Source of the DNA: Nostoc sp. CHAB 5824
GTDB taxonomy: Bacteria > Cyanobacteriota > Cyanobacteriia > Cyanobacteriales > Nostocaceae
NCBI RefSeq assembly: GCF_020829665.1
Contig: NZ_JAIVFT010000012.1
Span: 1-64,000, forward strand
Length of the DNA stretch: 64,000 nucleotides
Direction: 5' to 3'
In this document: piece by piece, positions 16,279-25,244 of the stretch
How positions within the stretch are numbered: the stretch's first letter is position 1
How the letters are laid out: every line of letters begins with the position of its first letter
Translations under genes and position numbers: made by a program
The notes under the pieces: model-generated
Told to the model about the DNA's origin: nothing
Databases searched by the model: none
The model's input: the letters and a program-made list of their open reading frames with translations, nothing else

Positions 16279-16743
16279 ATGAATCAAGATTTAACACAAC
16301 AGTGGTTGACAGAGATTCAGGTGCTCAAAGAGCAGATGGCAGGACTTCAAGGCGATCGCGATGCGGCTTGGGAAAGTGCCCAAAAATGGCGTCAACTCTA
16401 CAACACAGAAGCAGAACAACGGCGCACAGATGCCCAACTATCGCAACAGGCGATCGCATCCCTCAAGGCAAACCTGCATAAACTCCAGGGTCTTGAGGTC
16501 GAGACACTGGCTGCTGGAACACCAGTAACAGCGATCCAACAAGAAATAGAACAACTAAAATCTGTGGAGGACTTGCAAGCTAAACTTATCGCCGTAATCA
16601 AAGAACGCGATCGCCTCTTGCAAGCTTTGAAAACTGAGCAGGATAACCACGCTCAAACCCGTAATAGTCTGACTACTGCCTTGGGTGATGCTATTGACAG
16701 CTTGACACGCGAACGAGCCGGAGGAGAAAAAGAGAGTAAATGA
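16279..16743 (+). CDS. Coiled-coil protein of unknown function
   Basis: Starting at ATG 16279 (MNQDLTQQWL) gives 154 residues; the frame is open from 16258, but those codons belong to the tandem repeat. The protein is an almost continuous coiled coil (TEIQVLKEQMAGLQGDRDAA, WRQLYNTEAEQRRTDAQLSQ, IEQLKSVEDLQAKLIAVIKE) with no membrane segment. Small coiled-coil proteins of this type are common in Nostoc and have no assigned role. It is transcribed away from the YihY gene. Confidence 0.7.
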   Translation: MNQDLTQQWLTEIQVLKEQMAGLQGDRDAAWESAQKWRQLYNTEAEQRRTDAQLSQQAIASLKANLHKLQGLEVETLAAGTPVTAIQQEIEQLKSVEDLQAKLIAVIKERDRLLQALKTEQDNHAQTRNSLTTALGDAIDSLTRERAGGEKESK

Positions 16744-16750
16744 CATGCCA

Positions 16751-16770
16751 CTAACCGCTTAGGCGGTTAG
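16751..16770. repeat. Transposon-end-like hairpin
   Basis: CTAACCGC, TTAG and GCGGTTAG make a perfect 8-bp stem with a 4-nt loop just after the stop codon of the coiled-coil gene. Hairpins like this mark the ends of IS200/IS605-type elements in cyanobacteria, but no tnpA or tnpB sequence was recognised nearby. It could also end transcription of the preceding gene. Confidence 0.4.
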
Positions 16771-16926
16771 CGGGGGCTTGTAAAAGTAAAAGCCTATGTT
16801 AACCAGACCACCTGTAGGTAAAGTATCGCGTCCTGTAGATGCTGCTTTATCATTGTTCGTTGTTAAACAGATGTACCTCCCCATATCATCTCCTAGTCTT
16901 TTCAAAAATCAAATTAGATTACTATA

Positions 16927-17166
16927 CTAAGCGATACTCAAATTAACTCTCACAATAACATCGTTGAAATCGTTGTCACCACCACTTGGTAAATCCTTGC
17001 TACAAGACAGTTCACAAGCTGGTTTATTACCGTTTGGAGTCATACCCGAAAGTTCCTCGTCCAAAAAGCTCTGAACAATCACAAGCTTGCATTTGAAGCA
17101 TTTAAAAAAACCTTGCAAACAATTTAGCAATGCTGCATTGGTTTTGTTTGGCAGTTTTATGCACAA
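16927..17166 (-). pseudogene. DUF4114-like C-terminal fragment
   Basis: The last 35 or so codons (ELSCSKDLPSGGDNDFNDVI followed by VRVNLSIA) match the end of DUF4114-type extracellular calcium-binding domains, in which GGDxDFNDVxV is the signature. The upstream part of this frame is meaningless. The fragment lies on the same strand as the broken RHS/VWD gene and on the far side of an IS630 remnant, so it may be the lost C-terminus of that gene. Confidence 0.55.
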
Positions 17167-17174
17167 CTAAAACG

Positions 17175-17695
17175 ATTCGTTTTTGCTGTCAGGACGAAAC
17201 TAGAATTGGATTGAAAACAATCACAGGTAGAAAAATCACTGCTGTGGGTGTTAAACCAGTTGGTGTAAATCAATGGTAGTTTAAGGCAACATATTTATAT
17301 GGAATTATCGAACCACTGACTGGCGAGAGCAATATTAGGAATTCTCACACCTCAATACTGACTGTTTTCAGATATTCCTCAATCTAGTTGCTCAACATTT
17401 TCCTGATTCAGTACTAATTATTCAACTCGATAATGGTGCCTTTCATAAAGCCAAACGTCTTCAAATACCAGATAATATCATTTTATTATTTCAGCCGGCA
17501 CATTCTCCCGAATTAAATCCAATTGAGCAGGTTTGGCAATATATTAAGCGCCGACTTCGTTGGTTATTACCAAAAAACCTCGATGAATTACGTACTGCTC
17601 TCTATGCTGAAATTGGGAAATTAACCAAACCAATTATTGCATCTATTGCTGGCAGGCAATATATTTTGGCGGCTCTATCTGTAGCCGGATTTTAG
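17175..17695 (+). mobile_element. IS630-family transposase remnant
   Basis: Pieces of an IS630-type DDE transposase can be read: CCQDETRIGLKTITGRKITA, VGVKPVGVNQW, then stop TAG near 17277, FKATYLYGIIEPLTGES, a frameshift near 17338, EFSHLNTDCFQIFLNLVAQH, IIQLDNGAFHKAKRL, LFQPAHSPELNPIEQVWQYI and a C-terminus ending at TAG 17693-17695. The three catalytic acids are recognisable (ETR, LDNG, NPIE), but the frame is broken twice and the N-terminal helix-turn-helix half is missing. The 3' end directly meets the RHS/VWD pseudogene. Confidence 0.85.
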
Positions 17696-17699
17696 AGAA

Positions 17700-19562
17700 T
17701 TAGTATGAGTCGAGTTGTTGAGTGATGCTAACTTGGGCAATGGGAGTGGTTCCTTGGTCAGCGTTGTTGCTAAAGCGGATGGTATAGGGAATGACTGCAC
17801 CGGCTGTTAACCAGTTTTGAGTTCCAAAACCGTCAGGGTTAATTAGGGTGTTCGGGGCGCTAATGGTTTCTAGTCGCTGTTGGGTAATCGCTCCTTCGAC
17901 AAATTGCGAGTCGCCATTGGTGATAAAAATATCAAGGATGACATCTTCTAGCACATCCGGGTCAGTAATCCCCGCATCTCTGGCGATTTGTTCGGCTGTG
18001 GCGCGTTGTTCAGGGGTTAAGGTGGCTGCTGTGACAATGTTTTGGGGAAAGGTGAGGTCGGTAAAGGTATTGGTATCCTGTTTTGGCGCGTAGTCAAAAA
18101 GGGAAGTTGCTTGAGTAATGCGCCAACTGGCTGCATAGTCGCCATAGAGTTGTTGATTGGAGATAGAATCGCCAATCGCTGTTCCGTCACGGAGGGAAAA
18201 GTCATCGTTGCGGTTATCGTTATAGTTGCCCAAGAGTCCAACGACTTTACCTTGACGGTTATCAGCAAGACCAAGGTTAATATTGAGGAAGCTACCGCGA
18301 TCGCTGATTTGAATTAAGTCGTTATTAGCGGTAATAATATTGTAGCGATCGCCTTCTCGTGTAACTAAATTTTGTCCGACTGCGTAGAGGGTGCGATCGC
18401 CAAGGTTAGTAGCAGTACCGTTAACGAGGAGAGGTTGGGCTTGGTTGGCGTAAAAGGCAATGCGTTGACCGTCAATTTTAATTGCAACTGCGGTGTTGGT
18501 AGAGACACTGGTACTGCTAAACCAAGGTTGTTGTCGGGTTTGGATTTCAAAGTCGTCGGTAGTGGATTTGACGAGGGTAAATTCTCCGACAGATTGGAAG
18601 TCGTAGCCTAAACCGTCCAGGGTTTGTAGGTGAGGGTCATTCCATGTGCCACCGAGCAATGATATTCCTCTTCCAAGAATACCTCCTATGACACTATTCT
18701 TTAAGAAGTCAGGAATACGATCAATGGTTCGACGCAATGGCCCGTATTTATCGCCCCAGTTTCGCCATGCTCCCCGCCCCGTTCTTTGACCACCTCTAAG
18801 TTTGCCACCGTAATAAAAAGGATCATGCTTGTAGTGGCGCATTGGGCTTACATATTGTCCATTTAAGCGACCAATAGCACTATTTTGATTAAATAAAGTG
18901 CCTCTTCCCCATCTTTTAGGTAGTGCATGAGAAAATATAGTTCCTGCTTGACTTCCAACATTTCTGAGGGCTGCTGTTCCACCACCACATATAGCACCTA
19001 ACCCAGCAGAAACTCCAACACTTCCCCAGTCAAACTCTTCCTGTACTCCAATACCAATCATAACTCCTTGAATAGCTGCATCAGTTGCAGCACCAGTAAA
19101 AGCCCCTATTCCTGCTGCAATGACAATGGGAAGGAAAACCAGATTTCCTGATGGGTCAGTGTAGATGAGTGGATTGTTGAAAGTATAGCGATAGAGATTA
19201 GTATCTCCTGCACTGATTCCTAAAGGATCAACTGCCGTAAACCTTCCTAAACTACTGTCATAAAACCTTGCCCGCATGAAGTCGAGTCCATTACCCCCCA
19301 TTGCCCGACATACTCAAAGGGGTTAGCAACGCCTTCAACTTTGGTTAAATCTTCCCCAAAAGGTAAATAACTATAACGGTTAACATAACTCTCATCCGTC
19401 CCCGTTAACCCTACCGTTGAACCGATCGCATCCGCATCATAGTAATTAATATTACTGCCATTTACTCGATTAACTAACCCAATGCCGTGAGTATAATTGG
19501 CAACTAAATTACTGCCGTTATATTCCCCGACAACATCCCCCAACCCAATCGTCTTGGTTATG
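17700..19562 (-). pseudogene. RHS-repeat / VWD-domain protein, interrupted
   Basis: Two frames form one gene. The upstream frame has RHS-type YD-repeat sequence (GLGDVVGEYNGSNLVANYTH through YVNRYSYLPFGEDLTKVEGV). After one missing G in the run at about 19298-19303 the second frame continues with the RHS core end (LDFMRARFYDSSLGRFTAVD, then LYRYTFNNPLIYTDPSGN), a glycine-rich hydrophobic stretch, a von Willebrand type D-like domain (GTWNDPHLQTLDGLGYDFQS, about 219-385 of the 533-codon piece) and the start of a DUF11-like segment. The 5' part is lost at the ISAs1 remnant and the 3' end is cut at the IS630 remnant. Confidence 0.85.
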
Positions 19563-20390
19563 TAAAGTTGGTAGTTGAGAGATAGGAACACACCAAACTT
19601 GTCTTTTTTCAGTCCGATGATGACCTTTCTCTATCCGTTCATCATAACTATGAATAATCCTGTCAAACCCTTGAGATAAGCGTTGCTCAAACCAATCTTT
19701 CACTTGCCCATGAAGAGTAGGATGATTTCCCTTTAGTGCTAAAACGTAATCCGCTTTGGCGTTAAAAATTTTGGATGCAATTGCTGTTTGCGTACCCATC
19801 GCATCAATAGTAATAATACATCCAGCGATGTCTAATAACTCTAATAACGCAGGAATTGCGGTAATTTCATTCGATTTATCGGCTACCTTTACTTGCCCTA
19901 AAACAAGACGATATTCACTCGACCAAGCGCTCACTAGATGTATTGCTGATTTTCCCTGTTCTCTATCATAGGAACCTTTGAGGGTCTTACCATCAATGGG
20001 AATTACTTGTGCCCCTACTGCCTCAACTATATATTCTACCCACTGTCGAAAGCACCGCTCAAATACTTTTGGGTTAATCCGTTCAAATACTCGCCGAAAT
20101 GTATCTGCACTGGGAATACCTTCTGGTAAAGCTAAAAACTGCTCCAGCCATTCGTATTTACTCAATCCATAATTTTCCATGTCTTCCCATCCCTTACCTC
20201 CCGCAATCACTGACAAGATTCCCATGATTAAAATATCTGTTAAGACATGGACACGGGTTCTTTCTACACGGGGGTCTTCTATCTCGCTAAACACTAATGC
20301 CATTTTTTCTATTAGTGCAGTTGCATTTGCTATACTAAGGTTTTTTGAGCTTTTAATCGTTTGTTTTGCAGATTTTAAACCCGATGTCAT
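19550..20390 (-). mobile_element. ISAs1-family (H-repeat type) transposase, truncated
   Basis: About 280 codons of an ISAs1-family DDE transposase are intact: MALVFSEIEDPRVERTRVHV, LTDILIMGILSVIAGGKGWE, IPSADTFRRVFERINPKVFE, VIPIDGKTLKGS (first acid), IITIDAMGTQTAIASKI (second acid) and YVLALKGNHPTLH. The C-terminal quarter is lost where the frame meets RHS sequence at about 19550-19565. ISAs1-type elements include the E. coli H-repeat, which is itself associated with rhs loci. Function is unlikely without the missing end. Confidence 0.88.
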
Positions 20391-20483
20391 GAGACTGTTC
20401 CGTTAAGTAAGATAGACGCTTTGCTTATTAATAAGCTACTATTAAAAGTCTTTAATACTTAACTTATTTCCACCAATTTATAA

Positions 20484-20783
20484 TTGTGCAAAATAATCTG
20501 TCAATTTAGCTACAAAATTAGATGCGCTTACCCTGGTTCTTTTTGGACTGGTCAACCAGCTAATGCATCTTATTACACTGTGAATAATGGTGTTTTAATC
20601 TTAAAAACTGCAATTACTGGTGTAACTCAAAATCTTGCCGAACCGGGGAGTGATTTTATTGTTGATACATATAGGATTCTGAAAGCAACTTCTTCTGTTG
20701 TAGAGTTAAAAAAATTGAATCGTAATGGTACACCTCAGTCTGTAAAAAATTTTCTCCTCAAATGCAAAACAATTAACCTTTAG
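20484..20783 (+). CDS. Small hypothetical protein
   Basis: This 99-codon frame encodes PGSFWTGQPANASYYTVNNG, VLILKTAITGVTQNLAEPGS and FIVDTYRILKATSSVVELKK. The composition looks protein-like, but I recognise no family, and the first 12 residues are poor as a start. It may be a fragment. It stands alone between the ISAs1 remnant and the signalling cluster. The stretch 20784-20986 after it holds nothing I can identify. Confidence 0.35.
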   Translation: MCKIICQFSYKIRCAYPGSFWTGQPANASYYTVNNGVLILKTAITGVTQNLAEPGSDFIVDTYRILKATSSVVELKKLNRNGTPQSVKNFLLKCKTINL

Positions 20784-20986
20784 CATCGACATGGGTTTGT
20801 TATGGCGTGCTTTGCACTGCTGCACTCTTAACGTAATACCACTGCAACTAATTTAGTTATTCAAGGCTTACATCATATCCTGGGACAGTCAGGAGCCTAG
20901 AAATTTGTCTACAGCAACTCGAAACTAAATTGCTAGAATTTTGAATTGTTAACTCTATCTATTCGTTTGTAGTACACTTCGTAACG

Positions 20987-23461
20987 CTATCCTTGTCTCG
21001 GCTGAATGCCAGATGCAATTAATGTCTCTATCGACTTGCTATCTAGGGGTTTGGAGAAAAAATATCCCTGTGCATATTTGCATTTCATTGCTCTAAGTTG
21101 TGCCAGTTGCTCTACTGTTTCTACGCCCTCTCCTATTACATCTATATTTAGACTCTGTGCTAGGGTGATGATCGCTTGGACTATCTCCAAGTTTTCTCCA
21201 TTAGCACCAATCTTGCTAACAAAAGAACGATCAATCTTTAAGGCATTACTTGGAAAGCGGTGCAGGTAACTCAAGGATGAATAACCTATGCCAAAATCAT
21301 CTAAGTGTAATTGGATATTCATCTGTTGCAATTGCAAGAGCATAAAAGTTGCTGATTGAATATTCTCCATCAGTACGCTTTCGGTAATCTCCAACTTTAA
21401 ATTGCTGCCTTCTAGACCAGTCTCTTGCATAATTTGGGTAATTTGCTCAATTAGCCCGGGTTGTGAAAACTGTTTAGTGGAAAGATTTACACTAATTGTC
21501 AAGGGTGGGTCAGTAGGAAATTGTATTTGCCAAGCACGCATCTGCCGACAAGCCTCGCCCAGTACCCAATAACCAATAGGGATAATCAACCCAGTTTCTT
21601 CCGCCAGTGGAATAAAGTTATCTGGAGGAACTAATCCATGTTGCGGGTGCTGCCAACGAACGAGAGCCTCGAAGCCAATAATTTTGTAGGTTTCTAATAA
21701 AACAATTGGCTGGTAGTAAACCTGAAACTCCTGGCGTTCAATTGCCCGCCGTAGATCCATCTCTAACTCTAATAGCTTTGTTACTTGGCTGTACATGGTT
21801 GAGTCAAATATCTCATGGCGTGCCTTACCCAATGCTTTAGCGCGATACATTGCAATGTCAGCATCGCGCAGAAGTTCCTCTGGATGGTTGTAACTACCCT
21901 TGCTCAGGGCGATGCCAATGCTGACGGTGGTAAATACCTCGTACCCGCTGAGTTGGAAAGCATATGTCAGAGCTTCGTGTATCCGCTCCACTACGCCTGT
22001 TACGTCATTGATGTTGTTAAGATCGTCAAGCAAAATTGTAAACTCATCTCCCCCTAGACGAGCAACTGTATCTCCAGCTCGCAGACAGTTCTCCAGTCTG
22101 CGAGCAAGGGCAGTTAACAGTTGGTCACCAATCATGTGGCCGAGACTGTCGTTGACAACTTTGAAGCGATCTAGGTCTAGAAAGAGAACAGCAAATGTAT
22201 AGTTCACACGTCGTTTTGCCACCATAAGCGCACGTTCTAGCCGTTCTATAAATAAGGCGCGGTTTGGCAGACCGGTCAGTATATCGTGAAAAGCGTCATA
22301 AATTAATTGCGCCTCCGCAAGTTTTAGAGCAGTAATGTTGCGAGCGATACTCAAGACAAAATATACTGATCCATCGCTAGTCAATTCAGGTACAAGACGA
22401 GTATGGTAATGTTTTGTTTGGGAAGCGATCGCTAAACTGCATTCAAACTCGGTTTCTTGCTTAGTTTGAAAAACTTGCTGAAGTTTGCGATCGCATATCC
22501 GGCAAAATTCTTCTGACAAATTTAACTCTGCGTTTGTTTTGCCGATAAATGTTTCGGCTGATATCCCTGTAACCATTTCAATAGCTGGATTAACGTAAAC
22601 GTAGCGTAATTGAGTGTTAAATCTGGAAATAATATCAGGTGCATTTTCAACTAGTGCTTTGAATTCTTGCTGGCGACGCGCTAGTGCCTCCAATATCTGC
22701 TTACGCTCAGTGATATCCTGAAAAACGCAAACTGCACCCGTGATGTTACCGTTGTCATCTTTAATCGCTGCAATACTATCATCAATTGGTATTTCTGTAC
22801 CGTTTCTAGTAATAAGTATCGTGTCTTCTGGTAGACCAACAGTAAGGCCCGACTGAAGGACTTGCCTGATCGGACTTTCAATTATGATACGAGTTTGTTC
22901 ATGAGCAATATTGAATACTTCTGTTGTTTCTTTACCAAACGCGTCTGAATAATCCCAACCCGTTAGTTCCTCCGCAGTAGGATTCATAAAAGTCACAGAT
23001 CCAGATGCGTCACTAGTAATTACAGCATCTCCAATACTTTTAAGTACAGTAGTCAACCATTGTTCATTCTGCTTTAATTTTTTTTCTGTGCGATGTTTGG
23101 AAAGAGTAATTTCAATAGTAAACTTTAATTCTTTTTCTTTAAAAGGCTTGAGAATGTAGCCAAACGGCTCTGTTACCTTTGCTCGCTCCAGTGTTGATTC
23201 ATCTGCATTAGCAGTAAGATATATTACTGGAATATTAAAAATATTACGAATTATCTGAGCGGCCTCCACCCCGTCCATCTTTCCTTTGAGGTGAATATCC
23301 ATTAAAACTAAATCTAGAGAATCATCTGCTGCTTTCTTAATTGCTTCTTCTCCAGAATCGGCAAGCCCCAGAACCTTGTATCCAAATTTCCTTAGCCGAT
23401 TTTGTATATCCATTGCCACGATGATTTCATCTTCAACAACTAATATATTTACTGGGTTCAT
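20987..23461 (-). CDS. REC-PAS-PAS-GGDEF-EAL protein
   Basis: This 824-residue soluble regulator starts with a receiver (about 5-120, acceptor Asp in LDLVLMDIHLKGKMDG). Two PAS domains follow (about 145-255 and 265-385), then a diguanylate cyclase domain with the intact RLGGDEFTILLDD motif and an EAL phosphodiesterase domain with FEALVRWQHPQHG and LHLDDFGIGYSSLSYL. Both enzymatic motifs look active, so net c-di-GMP synthesis or breakdown cannot be predicted. Phosphorylation of the receiver, probably by the kinase encoded just upstream (21 bp gap), should control it. Confidence 0.92.
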   Translation of the reverse strand: MNPVNILVVEDEIIVAMDIQNRLRKFGYKVLGLADSGEEAIKKAADDSLDLVLMDIHLKGKMDGVEAAQIIRNIFNIPVIYLTANADESTLERAKVTEPFGYILKPFKEKELKFTIEITLSKHRTEKKLKQNEQWLTTVLKSIGDAVITSDASGSVTFMNPTAEELTGWDYSDAFGKETTEVFNIAHEQTRIIIESPIRQVLQSGLTVGLPEDTILITRNGTEIPIDDSIAAIKDDNGNITGAVCVFQDITERKQILEALARRQQEFKALVENAPDIISRFNTQLRYVYVNPAIEMVTGISAETFIGKTNAELNLSEEFCRICDRKLQQVFQTKQETEFECSLAIASQTKHYHTRLVPELTSDGSVYFVLSIARNITALKLAEAQLIYDAFHDILTGLPNRALFIERLERALMVAKRRVNYTFAVLFLDLDRFKVVNDSLGHMIGDQLLTALARRLENCLRAGDTVARLGGDEFTILLDDLNNINDVTGVVERIHEALTYAFQLSGYEVFTTVSIGIALSKGSYNHPEELLRDADIAMYRAKALGKARHEIFDSTMYSQVTKLLELEMDLRRAIERQEFQVYYQPIVLLETYKIIGFEALVRWQHPQHGLVPPDNFIPLAEETGLIIPIGYWVLGEACRQMRAWQIQFPTDPPLTISVNLSTKQFSQPGLIEQITQIMQETGLEGSNLKLEITESVLMENIQSATFMLLQLQQMNIQLHLDDFGIGYSSLSYLHRFPSNALKIDRSFVSKIGANGENLEIVQAIITLAQSLNIDVIGEGVETVEQLAQLRAMKCKYAQGYFFSKPLDSKSIETLIASGIQPRQG

Positions 23462-23482
23462 GATTTTATTTAAATTATAAAT

Positions 23483-24523
23483 CTAGCAATTTTTAGTCGG
23501 GAATATAATTTTATACTCCACTCCATTATTACTGATAAAATCGATATTGCCTTGTAGCTGATGTGTTAGACCTTTTACTAATCGCAGACCTAATGATTCT
23601 GTAGTTTGAAAGTCAAAATTTTGGGCAAAACCGACACCATTATCACTGATAGTAAGTGTAAATAAATTTGCTTCTATGGAGCAAAATTCAATATAAATTT
23701 CTCCCAGTTCTCTTTCGGAAAAAGCATATTTTAAAGAATTTGAAATAAGTTCATTGATAATCAAGCCGCAAGGAATAGCTGCATCAATGGCTAGAAAAAC
23801 CTCCTCAACGTTCATTTTCAAGATAATAGCGCTGGAATTAACGTTGTATGAATAAAATAAATTAGTTACTAAATCTTGGATATAGTCAGCAAAATTAATC
23901 CTTGCCAAGTCTTGAGATTGATATAGTTTTTCGTGGATCAGAGCCATTGATTCAATCCGATTCTGGCTATCTTTGAATACCTCAAGGGCTTGATTGTCCT
24001 TGAGATACTCTGCTTGCAGGTTGAGCAGACTAGAAATAATCTGCAAATTATTTTTCACCCGGTGATGAATTTCTTTTAATAGCACCTCTTTTTCTTGAAG
24101 TGATGCTTTAATTTGCTCTTCTGCTTGTTTACGCTCCCATCTTACCTGTGCCTCACGCAACTCGCGGGCAACAGCAGGGATAAGTCGCGCTAGATTGCCT
24201 TTGATAATATAGTCATGGGCACCAGCTTTCATAGCAGCTACTGCGGTATCTTCACCAATAGTGCCTGAGACAATAATGAATGGCAGGTCAAGTCCACTTT
24301 CCTTGACCTGCTTCAATGCAGCAGGGGCGCTAAAGGTGGGCATGGAATAATCGCAGATGACAATATCCCATGTTTGCCCTGCGATCGCAGCTTTCATGGC
24401 TGTGGGTGTATCAATTCGTTCAAAGGTTACTTCATAGTCGTCACCACGTTGCAGTTCACGCAGCACCAACAAAGCGTCATCTTCTGAATCCTCAACAAGT
24501 AATACGCGCAGAGGTGTACCCAT
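23483..24523 (-). CDS. Receiver-linked histidine kinase (HisKA_2 type)
   Basis: This 346-residue protein has an N-terminal receiver (Asp58 in DIVICDYSMPTFSAP) fused to a HisKA_2 phospho-acceptor region (EIHHRVKNNLQIISSLLNLQ, likely His154) and a HATPase domain (ELISNSLKYAFSERELGEIY, then DNGVGFAQNFDFQ, SLGLRLVKGL). It has no membrane segment, so it is a cytoplasmic relay: a partner kinase phosphorylates its receiver, and the HisKA_2 part signals on, plausibly to the GGDEF-EAL protein downstream. The start is ATG at 24523. Confidence 0.92.
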   Translation of the reverse strand: MGTPLRVLLVEDSEDDALLVLRELQRGDDYEVTFERIDTPTAMKAAIAGQTWDIVICDYSMPTFSAPAALKQVKESGLDLPFIIVSGTIGEDTAVAAMKAGAHDYIIKGNLARLIPAVARELREAQVRWERKQAEEQIKASLQEKEVLLKEIHHRVKNNLQIISSLLNLQAEYLKDNQALEVFKDSQNRIESMALIHEKLYQSQDLARINFADYIQDLVTNLFYSYNVNSSAIILKMNVEEVFLAIDAAIPCGLIINELISNSLKYAFSERELGEIYIEFCSIEANLFTLTISDNGVGFAQNFDFQTTESLGLRLVKGLTHQLQGNIDFISNNGVEYKIIFPTKNC

Positions 24524-24795
24524 GTAATTCGTAATTCGTAATTAAGAAAGTCAGCTTTGCATCTATATTTTGGAGGCAGGAAGCAGAAGGCAGATCGCGC
24601 AGCGTGTCGTAGACAAGGCAGGAGGCTTAGTTGGAACCCACGTTTAAAAACGTGGGTTGATCATGGACACCTTTGTATCTCCTGGCACTTGACCTTTGAT
24701 ACAATTCTTCTTTTAAACTGGGCAATGACCCAGAACTAAAGTTTTCATTCATACTTCTTGCCCCCTGCCCCCTGCCCCCTGCCTTCTTTGGTAAG
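24524..24795. repeat. Repeat-rich intergenic stretch
   Basis: From left to right it holds heptameric GTAATTC repeats (24526-24545), a dispersed-repeat motif at 24597-24616, a perfect 11-bp palindrome AACCCACGTTT/AAACGTGGGTT at 24635-24658, and three copies of GCCCCCT near 24759-24782. The palindrome resembles an IS200-type hairpin, but no transposase is present. No gene is seen. Confidence 0.6.
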
Positions 24796-25224
24796 CTATA
24801 CCCTCGGCGGTGATTCGTTTAAGACAAACCAGTACAACCCTAGTTGTCGCACTGCTTCACTGAATTGGGAAAAGTCTACTGGTTTCCGAACATAGCTGTT
24901 AGCACCCAAGCTGTAGCCATTGATTAAGTCTTGCTCCTCTTTGGAGGAGGTGAGAATGACCACAGGAAGGATTTTTGTCCTGTCGTCAGTTCGCAGGTGT
25001 CGCAAAACTTCCAGACCATCCATTTTAGGCAACTTCAAATCCAGGAGGATGAGATTCGGCATAACGCTCATGTCGCGATCGGCGTACGCACCTTTACCAA
25101 AGAGATAATCTAGGGCTTCTACTCCATCACGTGCCACTACCACCTCGTTCAAAATATTGTTTTTCTTGAGTGCGCGTAGGGTTAGCGCTTCATCGTCAGG
25201 ATTATCTTCTACAAGTAAAATCAT
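24796..25224 (-). CDS. Rcp1-like response regulator
   Basis: This 142-residue single receiver is of the Rcp1/phytochrome-response type: VEDNPDDEALTLRALKKNN at the start, acceptor Asp62 in LILLDLKLPKMDGLEVLRHL, ILTSSKEEQDL and SYVRKPVDFSQF. It lacks an output domain and acts by protein contact or as a phosphorelay shuttle. It is 20 bp downstream of the CHASE3 kinase gene, which is its probable phosphodonor, and it could pass the signal to the receiver-linked kinase next door. Confidence 0.92.
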   Translation of the reverse strand: MILLVEDNPDDEALTLRALKKNNILNEVVVARDGVEALDYLFGKGAYADRDMSVMPNLILLDLKLPKMDGLEVLRHLRTDDRTKILPVVILTSSKEEQDLINGYSLGANSYVRKPVDFSQFSEAVRQLGLYWFVLNESPPRV

Positions 25225-25244
25225 GTTTTATATTTTCCTATTAG

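Noticed and set aside
24597..24660. IS200/IS605 element
   Set aside because: The 11-bp palindrome resembles an IS end, but no TnpA or TnpB coding text lies within reach, so only a hairpin is reported.
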